Numbered from the stretch's first letter, positions 1 through 5,918 are shown. The stretch: DNA of 7,823 nucleotides from Desulfobacterales bacterium (GCA_012974475.1 JAAXQD010000056.1:1-7823); one strand, 5' to 3'. The notes: a model not told the origin generated them from the sequence alone. Made by a program: numbers and translations.

Positions 1-215
1 ATATCACCCCCATGGGGAGCATGGTTCCGGAAGCGGTTCAAAAACGCGTTTTGGCCAAAAAAGACGAGATCGCATCCGGCAAGGCTAAAGTGTTTGTAGG
101 CCCCATAAAAGATCAGTCCGGCAAGCTTCGCATCGCAAAGGACACGCCTGCTGACGATCAGAAATTATTGGGCATGACCTGGTTTGTCGAGGGCGTCGTC
201 GGAACAACACAGTAA
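1..215 (+). CDS. BMP-family ABC transporter substrate-binding protein, C-terminal fragment
   Basis: Open from the left edge in the frame whose first full codon is at 3, ending at TAA 213-215; only the last 70 residues are present. The tail holds the pattern typical of the end of BMP/PnrA/Med-like periplasmic binding proteins: a 'P.AV...V...K..I.SGK' helix, then 'VFVGPIKDQSGKLRIA', then 'LLGMTWFVEGVVG'. These proteins capture nucleosides or purines outside the inner membrane and deliver them to the paired permeases, which here follow directly at 223. The start, signal peptide and ligand-contacting residues lie outside the window, so substrate cannot be judged from this piece. ATG codons at 12 and 21 are internal methionines, not starts, since the family is roughly 330-370 residues long. 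Confidence 0.9.
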   Translation, partial: ITPMGSMVPEAVQKRVLAKKDEIASGKAKVFVGPIKDQSGKLRIAKDTPADDQKLLGMTWFVEGVVGTTQ

Positions 216-222
216 CCACTCA

Positions 223-1287
223 ATGTTCAAATTTATAATAAAAAAAAGACAGGCGCCTCTGGTATGGAGCTCCTGTCTTGTTTTTTTTGGAGCACTGGTC
301 CTCTCTCTTGCCGTCAGCGCCATTATGCTGGCGTTGCAGAATAAGCCGCCTTTGACGGCCATGGTTCTTTTGTTTAACGGTGCCTTCGGATCCCTGCTGG
401 CCATACAAGATTGTCTGATCAAGGCGGTGCCCATTTTTCTCTGTTCCCTGGGCGTGGCCATTGCTTTCCGTCTCCAGATCTGGAATATCGGCGCCGAGGG
501 ACAGTATGTCTTGGGAGCCATCGGGGCCACCTGGGTCGCCCTTCGATTCCCTGATCTGCCCTGGTTTGTTGTTCTTCCCGGTATGCTGGCAACGGCATTC
601 ATTGCAGGCGGCCTCTGGGGCCTCATTCCCGCGGTTCTGAAGCTTTACATGCGGGCCAATGAAATTATCGTCACCCTCATGTTCAACTATCTGGCAATCC
701 TATTTCTCGATTATCTGGTTTACGGTCCATGGAAAGATCCCGTAAGCTTTGGATTTCCCATGACACGGGAGTTTTCAACCTCGGCAATTGTCGGGAAAAT
801 CGGCCATACCCAGTTAAACTGGGGGATCCTTCTTTGCATTTTTTCCGGTGTGGCCATCTGGATCTTTTTTAAATATACCCGTCTGGGCTATGAACTCAAG
901 GCCAGCGGTGAAAATATCAAGGCAGCCAGATATGCCGGTCTGCCCTATCACCGACTTGTAATGTTGGTCTTGTTTCTGAGCGGTGCTCTAGCCGGATGGG
1001 CCGGTTTTTTGGAAGCCTCTTCGACCATCAATCGTCTTCAACCCAGTATCGTTGTGGGATATGGCTATACGGCGATTGTTGTGGCCTGGCTGGCCAGGCT
1101 GAATCCGATCTCCATCGGGATCGCCTCATTTCTTCTGGCCGGACTGAGAGTCGGCCTGGAACATCTGCAGCTCGATCTTCAGGTGCCTGCAGCCTTTGGC
1201 GGAATCATGGAAGGTCTTATACTGTTGACCGTTCTGGCTGGAAGTTTCTTTGTCGATTATCGTGTTTCCCTGGGGAAGAAATCATGA
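223..1287 (+). CDS. ABC transporter permease, NupP-like (BMP-associated nucleoside/purine importer)
   Basis: A 354-residue inner-membrane protein, almost wholly hydrophobic, with about eight to ten membrane segments. It belongs to the branched-chain amino acid/ribose-type permease superfamily, as the first of the two permeases that accompany BMP binding proteins. Seen in sequence: a cytosolic basic start (FKFIIKKRQ), a long first membrane segment at about 13-38, the family signature WNIGAEGQ at 87-94, NEIIVTLMFNYLA at 146-158, and a cytoplasmic coupling loop YTRLGYELKASGENIKAARYAG at 218-239 that should contact the ATPase. The ATG at 223 is chosen, 7 bases after the binding-protein stop. A TTG at 184 would add 13 polar residues inside the upstream gene and has no better ribosome site. 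No strong Shine-Dalgarno precedes 223, so reinitiation from the upstream gene is likely. It overlaps the next permease by 4 bases (ATGA). Confidence 0.93.
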   Translation: MFKFIIKKRQAPLVWSSCLVFFGALVLSLAVSAIMLALQNKPPLTAMVLLFNGAFGSLLAIQDCLIKAVPIFLCSLGVAIAFRLQIWNIGAEGQYVLGAIGATWVALRFPDLPWFVVLPGMLATAFIAGGLWGLIPAVLKLYMRANEIIVTLMFNYLAILFLDYLVYGPWKDPVSFGFPMTREFSTSAIVGKIGHTQLNWGILLCIFSGVAIWIFFKYTRLGYELKASGENIKAARYAGLPYHRLVMLVLFLSGALAGWAGFLEASSTINRLQPSIVVGYGYTAIVVAWLARLNPISIGIASFLLAGLRVGLEHLQLDLQVPAAFGGIMEGLILLTVLAGSFFVDYRVSLGKKS

Positions 1288-2204
1288 ACCCTGAATTACT
1301 GATACCGCTTCTTGCCGCTGCCGTTCAGTCAGGGACCCCTATTCTGTATGCAACACTGGGTGAAATATTTACCGAAAAATCAGGCATTCTCAATTTAGGT
1401 GTCGAGGGGATTATGATGATCGGCGCGCTGGCAGCCTTTGTCTCAGCCAAATTCTTCGGCAACCCGATTTTGGCTTTTTTAATCGGCGGCTGTGCAGGTG
1501 CCTTTCTGGCGGGAATACATGGACTGGTATGTCTGAATTTTCAGGGCAACCAGGTGGTTTCCGGTCTGGCATTGACGATTCTTGGCGTGGGTCTGGCCAA
1601 CTATCTGGGCACCCCTTTTATCGGGCAGGCAGCCCCTGGATTTTCTCCAACGCCGCTTCCTGTTTTATCTAAAATTCCCATTCTGGCCCCTGTTTTTTTT
1701 AACCACGATCCCCTGGTTTACACGGCCTATCTCATCCCGCCGGCCATGTGGGCTTTTTTTCGATATACCCGATGGGGCATGGGAATGCGTGCTGCCGGTG
1801 AATATCCCCGGGCAGCATCAGCAGCCGGTCTCAGAGTAGCCGGTTACCGATGGGCCGGTGTGCTTGTGGGTGGTTATCTGGTGGGCCTTGGCGGCGCTTA
1901 TCTTTCTCTGGCATACACGCACTTGTGGACCAATGGTCTCTCAGCCGGTCGCGGATGGATCGCCATTGCCCTTGTCATCTTTGCTTTCTGGCATCCGGGG
2001 CGTGCTGTTATTGGGGCTTATCTTTTTGGGGGCGTTATGGCATTTCAGCTCAGACTCCAGGCATCCGGCACGCATATTCCTTCTTCACTGTTGCTGATGC
2101 TGCCGTATGCCCTTACGGTTATGGTCCTGGTGCTTTCTTCCTGGAAACGACAGGGAACCGGAGTGCCGTCGGCATTGGGCATCAATATAGAACCTTCGGA
2201 ATAG
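1284..2204 (+). CDS. ABC transporter permease, NupQ-like (BMP-associated nucleoside/purine importer)
   Basis: A 306-residue inner-membrane protein, the second half of the importer's membrane channel. Seen: ATLGEIFTEKSGILNLGVEG at 23-42 and IMMIGA just after it, the hallmark of this permease subfamily; QGNQVVSGLALTILG at 87-101; and a coupling loop YTRWGMGMRAAGEYPRAASAAG at 161-182, matching the equivalent loop in the partner permease. The start is the ATG at 1284, overlapping the previous stop as ATGA, with a purine-rich GGGGAAG site upstream; this overlap implies translational coupling and an equimolar pair. The same frame is open back to 996, but that part lies inside the upstream permease gene and does not look like protein of this family. 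Length is normal. The specific ligand (guanosine, xanthine, hypoxanthine or another) cannot be read from the permease. Confidence 0.93.
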   Translation: MNPELLIPLLAAAVQSGTPILYATLGEIFTEKSGILNLGVEGIMMIGALAAFVSAKFFGNPILAFLIGGCAGAFLAGIHGLVCLNFQGNQVVSGLALTILGVGLANYLGTPFIGQAAPGFSPTPLPVLSKIPILAPVFFNHDPLVYTAYLIPPAMWAFFRYTRWGMGMRAAGEYPRAASAAGLRVAGYRWAGVLVGGYLVGLGGAYLSLAYTHLWTNGLSAGRGWIAIALVIFAFWHPGRAVIGAYLFGGVMAFQLRLQASGTHIPSSLLLMLPYALTVMVLVLSSWKRQGTGVPSALGINIEPSE

Positions 2205-2212
2205 AACCCTGA

Positions 2213-2243
2213 TTGATCGCAAACAAACCGGGAGAAATATTAT
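2213..2243 (+). promoter_or_regulatory. possible sigma-70-type promoter upstream of gpt
   Basis: In the 91-base gap between the permeases and gpt, TTGATC (2213-2218) is followed 19 bases later by TATTAT (2238-2243), or 17 bases later by AATATT (2236-2241). The -10 match is fair and the -35 moderate. It would give gpt and the ATPase their own transcript in addition to read-through from the permease genes. Seen by eye only; AT-rich gaps easily produce such matches. Confidence 0.3.
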
Positions 2244-2251
2244 AAGGGCAT

Positions 2252-2273
2252 CCTAAGCTTTCGCTCAATTAGG
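2252..2273 (+). promoter_or_regulatory. small hairpin in the gpt leader
   Basis: CCTAA (2252-2256) pairs perfectly with TTAGG (2269-2273) around a 12-base loop. Alternatively the inner AGC (2256-2258) and GCT (2262-2264) pair, giving a stepped stem. It ends just before the ribosome site GGAAAGGA (2276-2283), so folding could influence gpt translation. No T-run follows, so it is not a terminator, and no conserved purine-riboswitch core was recognised. It may be chance. Confidence 0.25.
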
Positions 2274-2295
2274 GTGGAAAGGACGTAATTTACAG

Positions 2296-2790
2296 ATGAA
2301 TCAGACCTATACCAAAACGTACCCCATATCCTGGGATCAGCTTCACCGAGATTCCCGGGCTCTGGCCTGGCGTCTGCTGGACATGAATTTTTTTAGAGGC
2401 ATTGTCGCCGTCACTCGAGGCGGTATGGTCCCTGCGGCGATTGTTGCCCGGGAACTCGACATCCACATGGTCGACACGGTCTGCGTAACCAGTTACGACT
2501 GGCAGGACCAGCAGGGAGAAATCCAAATTCTCAAGCCGATGTCGGGCGATGACGAGGGCTGGTTGATTATTGACGATCTGGTGGATACGGGGAGAACCGC
2601 TGAAGTTGTCAGAGAGTTACTCCCCAAGGCCCATTTTGCCACCGTCTATGCCAAACCCGCCGGAAAACCCATGGTGGATACCTTTATCACAGAGGTGAGT
2701 CAGGACACATGGATCCTCTTTCCCTGGGATTCGGAATCACAATTTGTTCAACCCCTATCGGCAAAAGGCAGGGATCTTTATGGTCGATAG
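2296..2790 (+). CDS. gpt: xanthine/guanine phosphoribosyltransferase
   Basis: Transfers the phosphoribosyl group of PRPP to xanthine, guanine or, less well, hypoxanthine, giving XMP, GMP or IMP; a purine-salvage enzyme that in E. coli associates with the inner face of the membrane. The 164-residue sequence matches E. coli-type Gpt along its length: VTRGGMVPAAIVARELDI at 39-56 (pyrophosphate loop RGG 41-43), VDTVCVTSYD at 59-68, the PRPP-binding motif WLIIDDLVDTGRTA at 89-102 with the acidic pair D93-D94, AKPAGKPMVD at 119-128 with the purine-contacting lysine region, and the SQDTWILFPWD tail at 135-145 whose Trp-Ile normally stacks on the base. It has about 12 more C-terminal residues than the 152-residue E. 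coli enzyme. Ribosome site GGAAAGGA lies at 2276-2283. It sits inside the importer operon, and its last 11 bases overlap the ATPase gene, which points to coupled uptake and trapping of a purine. Confidence 0.95.
   Translation: MNQTYTKTYPISWDQLHRDSRALAWRLLDMNFFRGIVAVTRGGMVPAAIVARELDIHMVDTVCVTSYDWQDQQGEIQILKPMSGDDEGWLIIDDLVDTGRTAEVVRELLPKAHFATVYAKPAGKPMVDTFITEVSQDTWILFPWDSESQFVQPLSAKGRDLYGR
2770..2774 (+). promoter_or_regulatory. ribosome binding site of the ATPase gene, inside gpt
   Basis: AGGGA lies 5 bases before the ATG at 2780 and inside the gpt coding region. It supports the ATG at 2780 over the in-frame TTG at 2744, which has no comparable site. Confidence 0.6.
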
Positions 2791-4276
2791 CACCCCATCG
2801 TATATCCGGCTTGAAAATATCAGCAAATCCTTCGGGGCTGTGCATGCCAACAGGAAAATCAACCTTGACATTTATTCAGGAAGAATAAAGGCCCTGCTGG
2901 GTGAAAACGGGGCCGGCAAGAGTACACTGATGAGCATTCTTGCCGGTCAACTCCAGCCGGACAGCGGTAGAATTTTAATCAATGGGAAACCGGTTGCCTT
3001 TTCTTCCACCAAAGCCGCAATAAACGCCGGAATCGGCATGGTCTACCAGCACTTCATGTTGATCGATGCCATGACTGTCGCTGAAAATATACTTCTCGGT
3101 CAAGACAAACGATTCTTTCTAAATCCCAAAAAAATGAAATGTCTGGTCAAAGATTTGGCAGATCGTTATGAGCTTGATATCGATCCGTCCGCCCGAATAT
3201 CCAATTTATCCATGGGCGAAAAACAACGGGTCGAAATTCTGAAGCTTTTGTACCGCCAGAGTCAATTCCTCATTTTTGACGAACCCACCGCCGTTCTTGC
3301 ACCTCAAGAAACCGGGCACCTCTTTGATGCACTCAAACAGATGGCCAAACAGGGAAAGGCCATTGTTTTCATCAGTCATAAACTCGATGAGGTTCTGGAA
3401 ATTGCAGATGAGATCGCCGTGTTGCGTCATGGACAGGTGGTCGGCACACTTGATGCCGCCGATGTTAGCTCCAAATCTGAACTGGCCCGCCTCATGGTGG
3501 GGCGGGAAATCATGTTGCAAATCGAAAAACAGCCCCTGGAGCCGAAACAGATGGTCCTCAAAGTCGAAGGGCTCAGCAATAATTTGTTAGAAAACATCGA
3601 CCTTGAAGTTCGACAGGGTGAGATATTAGGAATCGTCGGTGTTTCCGGAAACGGTCAAAAACCTCTGGTGGAAACCATCTGCGGCCTTCACCCCCCGGAA
3701 ACGGGCGAGGTGTTCATTCTTGGCCAGCCCTGGAACCGTTTTTTTCTCCAAAGACCCTGGGAGAACGCTTTGTCTTATATCCCCGAAGATCGTCAGGGAC
3801 TGGGGGTCTGCATGGGTCTCGACTTGGTGGACAATTTCCTTCTGACCACCCGGGAAGGTTTCTCATCGGGTCCGTGGTTGAACAAGCGCAAGGCAGAGAT
3901 AAAGGCAAAAGGACTCATCGAAGCATTCGGCGTCAAGCCTGGAAATGTTCGCGCACTGGCACGTCAACTCTCCGGCGGCAATCTCCAAAAAATGGTTCTG
4001 GCCCGTGAATTTTATCGCAAACCGCGTCTGATTGTGGCGGAACAGCCCACCCAGGGTTTGGATATCGCTGCGACGGAAGATGTTTGGAATTTACTGCTTA
4101 AGGCACGGGAAAAAACAGGGATACTTCTGATTACCGGAGATCTTTCGGAAGCGTTGACCCTATCAGACAGAATCGCGGTTATGTTTGAAGGCCGAATTAT
4201 GGACACGTTCAGTACGTCCGATACCGAAAAGACCCGTCAAATCGGATTGATGATGGCCGGTATTGCTCCGGTTTGA
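2780..4276 (+). CDS. ABC transporter ATP-binding protein, two-domain (NupO-like)
   Basis: A 498-residue cytoplasmic ATPase that powers the two permeases; it consists of two fused ABC domains, as usual for sugar/nucleoside importers. Domain 1 (about 8-245) is complete: Walker A GENGAGKST 41-49, Q-loop Q90, signature LSMGEKQRVEI 143-153, Walker B FLIFDEP 163-169 followed by TAVLAPQE (very like the TAVLTPQE of BMP-linked ATPases), and switch histidine H200. Domain 2 (about 258-498) has the family's usual degenerate catalytic site: GVSGNGQKP at 287-295, with Gln293 where the Walker lysine should be; YIPEDRQGLG 333-342; an intact signature LSGGNLQK 397-404; AEQPT 420-424, with Gln422 in place of the catalytic Glu; and no switch histidine (ITGDL 451-455). 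Only one of the two composite ATP sites is expected to hydrolyse. The ATG at 2780 overlaps the end of gpt by 11 bases, implying translational coupling. Confidence 0.95.
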   Translation: MVDSTPSYIRLENISKSFGAVHANRKINLDIYSGRIKALLGENGAGKSTLMSILAGQLQPDSGRILINGKPVAFSSTKAAINAGIGMVYQHFMLIDAMTVAENILLGQDKRFFLNPKKMKCLVKDLADRYELDIDPSARISNLSMGEKQRVEILKLLYRQSQFLIFDEPTAVLAPQETGHLFDALKQMAKQGKAIVFISHKLDEVLEIADEIAVLRHGQVVGTLDAADVSSKSELARLMVGREIMLQIEKQPLEPKQMVLKVEGLSNNLLENIDLEVRQGEILGIVGVSGNGQKPLVETICGLHPPETGEVFILGQPWNRFFLQRPWENALSYIPEDRQGLGVCMGLDLVDNFLLTTREGFSSGPWLNKRKAEIKAKGLIEAFGVKPGNVRALARQLSGGNLQKMVLAREFYRKPRLIVAEQPTQGLDIAATEDVWNLLLKAREKTGILLITGDLSEALTLSDRIAVMFEGRIMDTFSTSDTEKTRQIGLMMAGIAPV

Positions 4277-4370
4277 TCAAGACCCAACCCGGACCTCTCG
4301 TTATTGCAACAGTATTTGAAACTTAATCTGTCATTTTCGGGCAGGCTTTCTCCTATAGCGCCAATCCATC

Positions 4371-4423
4371 AAAAAAACGCTCAGGATCACGGGATAACCC
4401 CATGCTCGTGAGCGTTGTTTTTT
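4371..4423. terminator. bidirectional intrinsic terminator between convergent genes
   Basis: AACGCTCA (4376-4383) pairs perfectly with TGAGCGTT (4409-4416) across a 25-base loop that can form an alternative TCACG/CGTGA stem (4387-4391 with 4407-4411). On the plus strand the stem is followed by GTTTTTT (4417-4423). On the minus strand the seven A's at 4371-4377 become a T-run. It lies between the stop of the ATPase gene (4276) and the convergent gene ending at 4468, so it can end transcription from both sides. The loop is longer than usual for an intrinsic terminator, hence the moderate certainty. Confidence 0.7.
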
Positions 4424-4467
4424 GGCCCAGGGTTTCGGATCCCCGAGCTTTCAAAGGGTTTATCTGA

Positions 4468-4869
4468 TCAAGCTTTTAAATAGACGCCCTTGCCCGCACT
4501 CTTGATCTTTCCCTGTTTTTTTAGTTTGAAGACCAGGTTGGCAATCTTCTTTTGATTATACCCCGTTTTTTCCATAAGGGTTGCAGTATTAACACCTTTT
4601 TTTGATCTATTGATAATCCCAAGTACGGTATCCACTGCGGTGGGGGACGTTGCTTTCTTGGAAACTGCCCTTTTTGAAGCCTTTTGGGGAACTTTCTTCT
4701 TCGAAGATTTTGCCGGTGATTTTCGTGCAACTTTGGCTTTCCTTTTTGGCGCCACATCCCCTCGAGATTTTGCAATAGTCTCCAGTTTTCCTGCCAATAC
4801 TTCGATCCCCTCGGCCATCGTTTTCATCCCTTCGACCACGGTTTTCAAAAACACATCGAGTTCTTTCAT
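4468..4869 (-). CDS. histone-H1-like basic protein with C-terminal winged-helix-like domain
   Basis: A 133-residue protein in three parts. Residues 1-34 form a likely amphipathic helix rich in Met, Val, Leu and Glu (MKELDVFLKTVVEGMKTMAE), perhaps a self-association helix. Residues 40-78 are a low-complexity Lys/Arg/Ala/Ser/Pro stretch (repeats such as ARKSPAKSSKKK) like the tail of histone H1 or bacterial H1-like nucleoid proteins. Residues 79-133 look like a small winged-helix: 'TVLGIINRSKKGVNTATLME', then 'KTGYNQKKIANLVFKLKKQG' as the recognition part, then 'KIKSAGKGVYL' as the wing. This suggests a DNA-binding nucleoid-associated protein or regulator; its target is unknown. Two ATGs are adjacent (4872 and 4869); the site AGGAGG is 3 bases from the first and 6 from the second, so the second is preferred. 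An in-frame GTG at 4902 lies upstream of that site and is unlikely. I do not recognise a named gene. Confidence 0.75.
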   Translation of the reverse strand: MKELDVFLKTVVEGMKTMAEGIEVLAGKLETIAKSRGDVAPKRKAKVARKSPAKSSKKKVPQKASKRAVSKKATSPTAVDTVLGIINRSKKGVNTATLMEKTGYNQKKIANLVFKLKKQGKIKSAGKGVYLKA

Positions 4870-4875
4870 CATTTC

Positions 4876-4881
4876 CCTCCT
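4876..4881 (-). promoter_or_regulatory. strong ribosome binding site of the H1-like gene
   Basis: The minus strand reads AAGGAGGGAAATGATG here, with AGGAGG at 4881-4876, the strongest Shine-Dalgarno in the window. It fixes the start of the H1-like protein at 4869 or 4872 and rules against the upstream GTG at 4902. Confidence 0.75.
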
Positions 4882-4931
4882 TGAATTACGTTCCGATTTC
4901 ACTGAACCCTTTGGATTCTACGCTTCCTATA

Positions 4932-5009
4932 TTCTCGCCTTCTCTTCTTCTCGCCTTCTCTTCTTCCTTAACTTTTTTCCTTCTTAACCTCTCACCTTCT
5001 TTTCACCTT
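4932..5009 (-). repeat. polypurine leader with direct repeats upstream of the H1-like gene
   Basis: Nearly all bases on the minus strand are A or G. A 16-base unit (CTCGCCTTCTCTTCTT on the plus strand) occurs twice in exact tandem at 4934-4949 and 4950-4965, with the match running over 4932-4966. On the minus strand the motif AAGGYGA occurs four times, at 5009-5003, 4998-4992, 4957-4951 and 4941-4935, and GTTAAG occurs twice between them. It fills most of the gap between the lipoprotein stop and the H1-like start, so it probably lies in the 5' leader or promoter region of the latter. Function is unknown. Confidence 0.6.
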
Positions 5010-5062
5010 TTTATCCGCCGTTAGTGTGGCGGGCTCGTCTTTCCCCCCAGCACCCACGTAAA

Positions 5063-5587
5063 TCAGGGTGACGTTTTACCGGTGGAGATCCCTTCCAAGT
5101 CCAACTCTCCTTGAGATTTAAACGGAAAACTCCAGGGCATTGTCGAATCCCCGCCAATGCTGAGTCTCCCTGAAATTTTATAATTCAGATTTTGCGCGAT
5201 CTGATCCGACTGAGCGCTTCTAATCATATCCAACATCGATGATACCATTCCCAGCATGGACGAATACACGACCATCCGAACCACTTCTGTACCGAATGCA
5301 GGAACTGTGGTCTGGGTTGCTGAGACGCCTTTTGCCAATTTATTCCCGTTAACTTCTAATTCGCACTTAATACCTTTGATTTCAAGGGGGACATCGTTGT
5401 TGTTGAACACCCGAAGGTCCAGTTCAAAAGTGGTTTCAAAAGCCTTCGCCTCCTGCAAAGAAATATTTGCCAAAGAAATCTCCGGAGACTCCAGACTTCT
5501 GCCGAATCCGGCACATCCATGCAAGATCATCAGGCCGGCAACTACGACCATGCAAAGCAGCATAGTCGGGATCGATCTAAAGCGCAT
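5063..5587 (-). CDS. LEA14/WHy-type (LEA type 2) lipoprotein
   Basis: A 174-residue predicted lipoprotein. Residues 1-24 are a signal peptide with a basic start (MRFR), a hydrophobic core and the lipobox LHGC at 22-25; Cys25 would be lipidated, and Ala26 at +2 gives no inner-membrane retention signal, so an outer-membrane anchor is likely in a Gram-negative cell. Residues about 33-168 match the LEA type 2 / WHy beta-sandwich pattern: 'ISLANISLQEAKAFETTFEL', 'LRVFNNNDVPLEIKGIKCEL', 'VNGNKLAKGVS', and near the end 'LNYKISGRLSI' and 'FPFKSQGELDL'. Plant members are linked to desiccation stress; bacterial roles are poorly known. The ATG at 5587 is chosen because GAGGGG lies 7 bases upstream and the signal peptide then begins correctly; an in-frame TTG at 5638 would add 17 polar residues. 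It reads in the same direction as uppP but is separated from it by a gene remnant. Confidence 0.8.
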   Translation of the reverse strand: MRFRSIPTMLLCMVVVAGLMILHGCAGFGRSLESPEISLANISLQEAKAFETTFELDLRVFNNNDVPLEIKGIKCELEVNGNKLAKGVSATQTTVPAFGTEVVRMVVYSSMLGMVSSMLDMIRSAQSDQIAQNLNYKISGRLSIGGDSTMPWSFPFKSQGELDLEGISTGKTSP

Positions 5588-5594
5588 CCGTGAT

Positions 5595-5600
5595 CCCCTC
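5595..5600 (-). promoter_or_regulatory. ribosome binding site of the LEA-type lipoprotein gene
   Basis: GAGGGG on the minus strand, 7 bases before the ATG at 5587. It supports this start over the longer TTG version at 5638. Confidence 0.6.
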
Positions 5601-5607
5601 TTGTCTG

Positions 5608-5638
5608 AATAAAGTCGTTTCTTTGGAAAATAAGTCAA
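5608..5638 (-). promoter_or_regulatory. possible promoter of the LEA-type lipoprotein gene
   Basis: On the minus strand TTGACT (5638-5633) is followed after 19 bases by TTTATT (5613-5608), about 20 bases before the start codon. A second TTGAC occurs further upstream. The -35 is good but the spacing is long and the -10 is mediocre, so this is tentative. Confidence 0.25.
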
Positions 5639-5697
5639 CGAAACGGAAAGATTGAATCGTCAACTTAACCTTAACGCTGCAAAAGCATCGGGTGAAT

Positions 5698-5918
5698 TCA
5701 ACCAGAAACAACTGCCCTTCTTTTTTGAATCGCTTCCAGCATCTTTTCTGCTGTATGGATGTCTGCCGTAATTTTGAACAGGTGTTCCAATCTGGTAATT
5801 TGTAACATTTTCCATATATTATCCGCAGTCCACAAATAAGACAAGTCTTTTTCTGTTTTGAATTGGCTTCTAAACACATTTTGTTGATGATATTTATTTT
5901 TTTGTGGATTTTTTTCAC
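5698..5918 (-). pseudogene. truncated, frameshifted remnant of a STAS-domain protein (anti-sigma-factor antagonist-like)
   Basis: Two minus-strand frames, joined at about 5823, give a sequence that reads like the C-terminal half of a STAS domain. From 5918 to about 5823 one frame gives 'INKMCLEANSKQKKTCLICG' then LR; from 5823 the next frame gives 'DNIWKMLQITRLEHLFKITA', followed by DIHTAEKMLEAIQKRR and a TGA at 5698-5700. In STAS proteins the expected order is a strand ending in L.GL, then a helix, then 'ITGLD.LF.I' and a helix, and this is what the joined reading shows. Adding one G at CGG/GAT (about 5823) restores a single frame. The N-terminal half, with the phosphorylatable serine region, is absent, and the remnant begins 3 bases after the uppP stop. 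A sequencing error could explain the frameshift but not the missing half. The similarity is judged by eye. Confidence 0.45.

Noticed and set aside
184..222. TTG start of the first permease at 184
   Set aside because: It lies inside the binding-protein gene, adds a polar stretch not typical of the family's N-terminus, and has no ribosome site; ATG 223 gives a normal basic-then-hydrophobic start.
165..626. Long open frame on the minus strand opposite the first permease
   Set aside because: Composition is arbitrary and it lies opposite a well-supported gene; a shadow frame. The same holds for the minus-strand frames at 3206-3520, 3714-3908 and 4012-4206.
996..1283. Longer version of the second permease beginning at 996
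   Set aside because: The extra sequence is an out-of-frame shadow of the first permease; the true start is the ATG in the ATGA overlap at 1284.
2205..2295. Purine riboswitch before gpt
   Set aside because: The gap is short and I could not find the conserved junction bases or loop pairing of the guanine/adenine class; only a small hairpin is present.
2744..2779. TTG start of the ATPase at 2744
   Set aside because: ATG 2780 has AGGGA 5 bases upstream and gives the family's normal start before the first strand.
4610..4987. Plus-strand open frame opposite the H1-like gene
   Set aside because: It is the antisense of a Lys-rich gene (giving Phe/Leu-rich product), lacks a ribosome site and runs into the pyrimidine repeat tract.
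5015..5032. CCGCC...GGCGG hairpin (loop 8) downstream of the lipoprotein gene as a terminator
   Set aside because: On the minus strand it is followed by ATAAAAAGG and not by a T-run, so it is not a convincing intrinsic terminator; it may be chance.
5051..5070. CACCC...GGGTG inverted repeat overlapping the lipoprotein stop codon
   Set aside because: Only a 5-base stem with a 10-base loop and no T-run on the minus strand; too weak to call.
5577..5918. A single intact 113-residue gene on the minus strand
   Set aside because: After about 5823 this frame gives Cys/Arg-rich nonsense and runs into the lipoprotein start, while the STAS-like continuation lies in the other frame; treated as a pseudogene.
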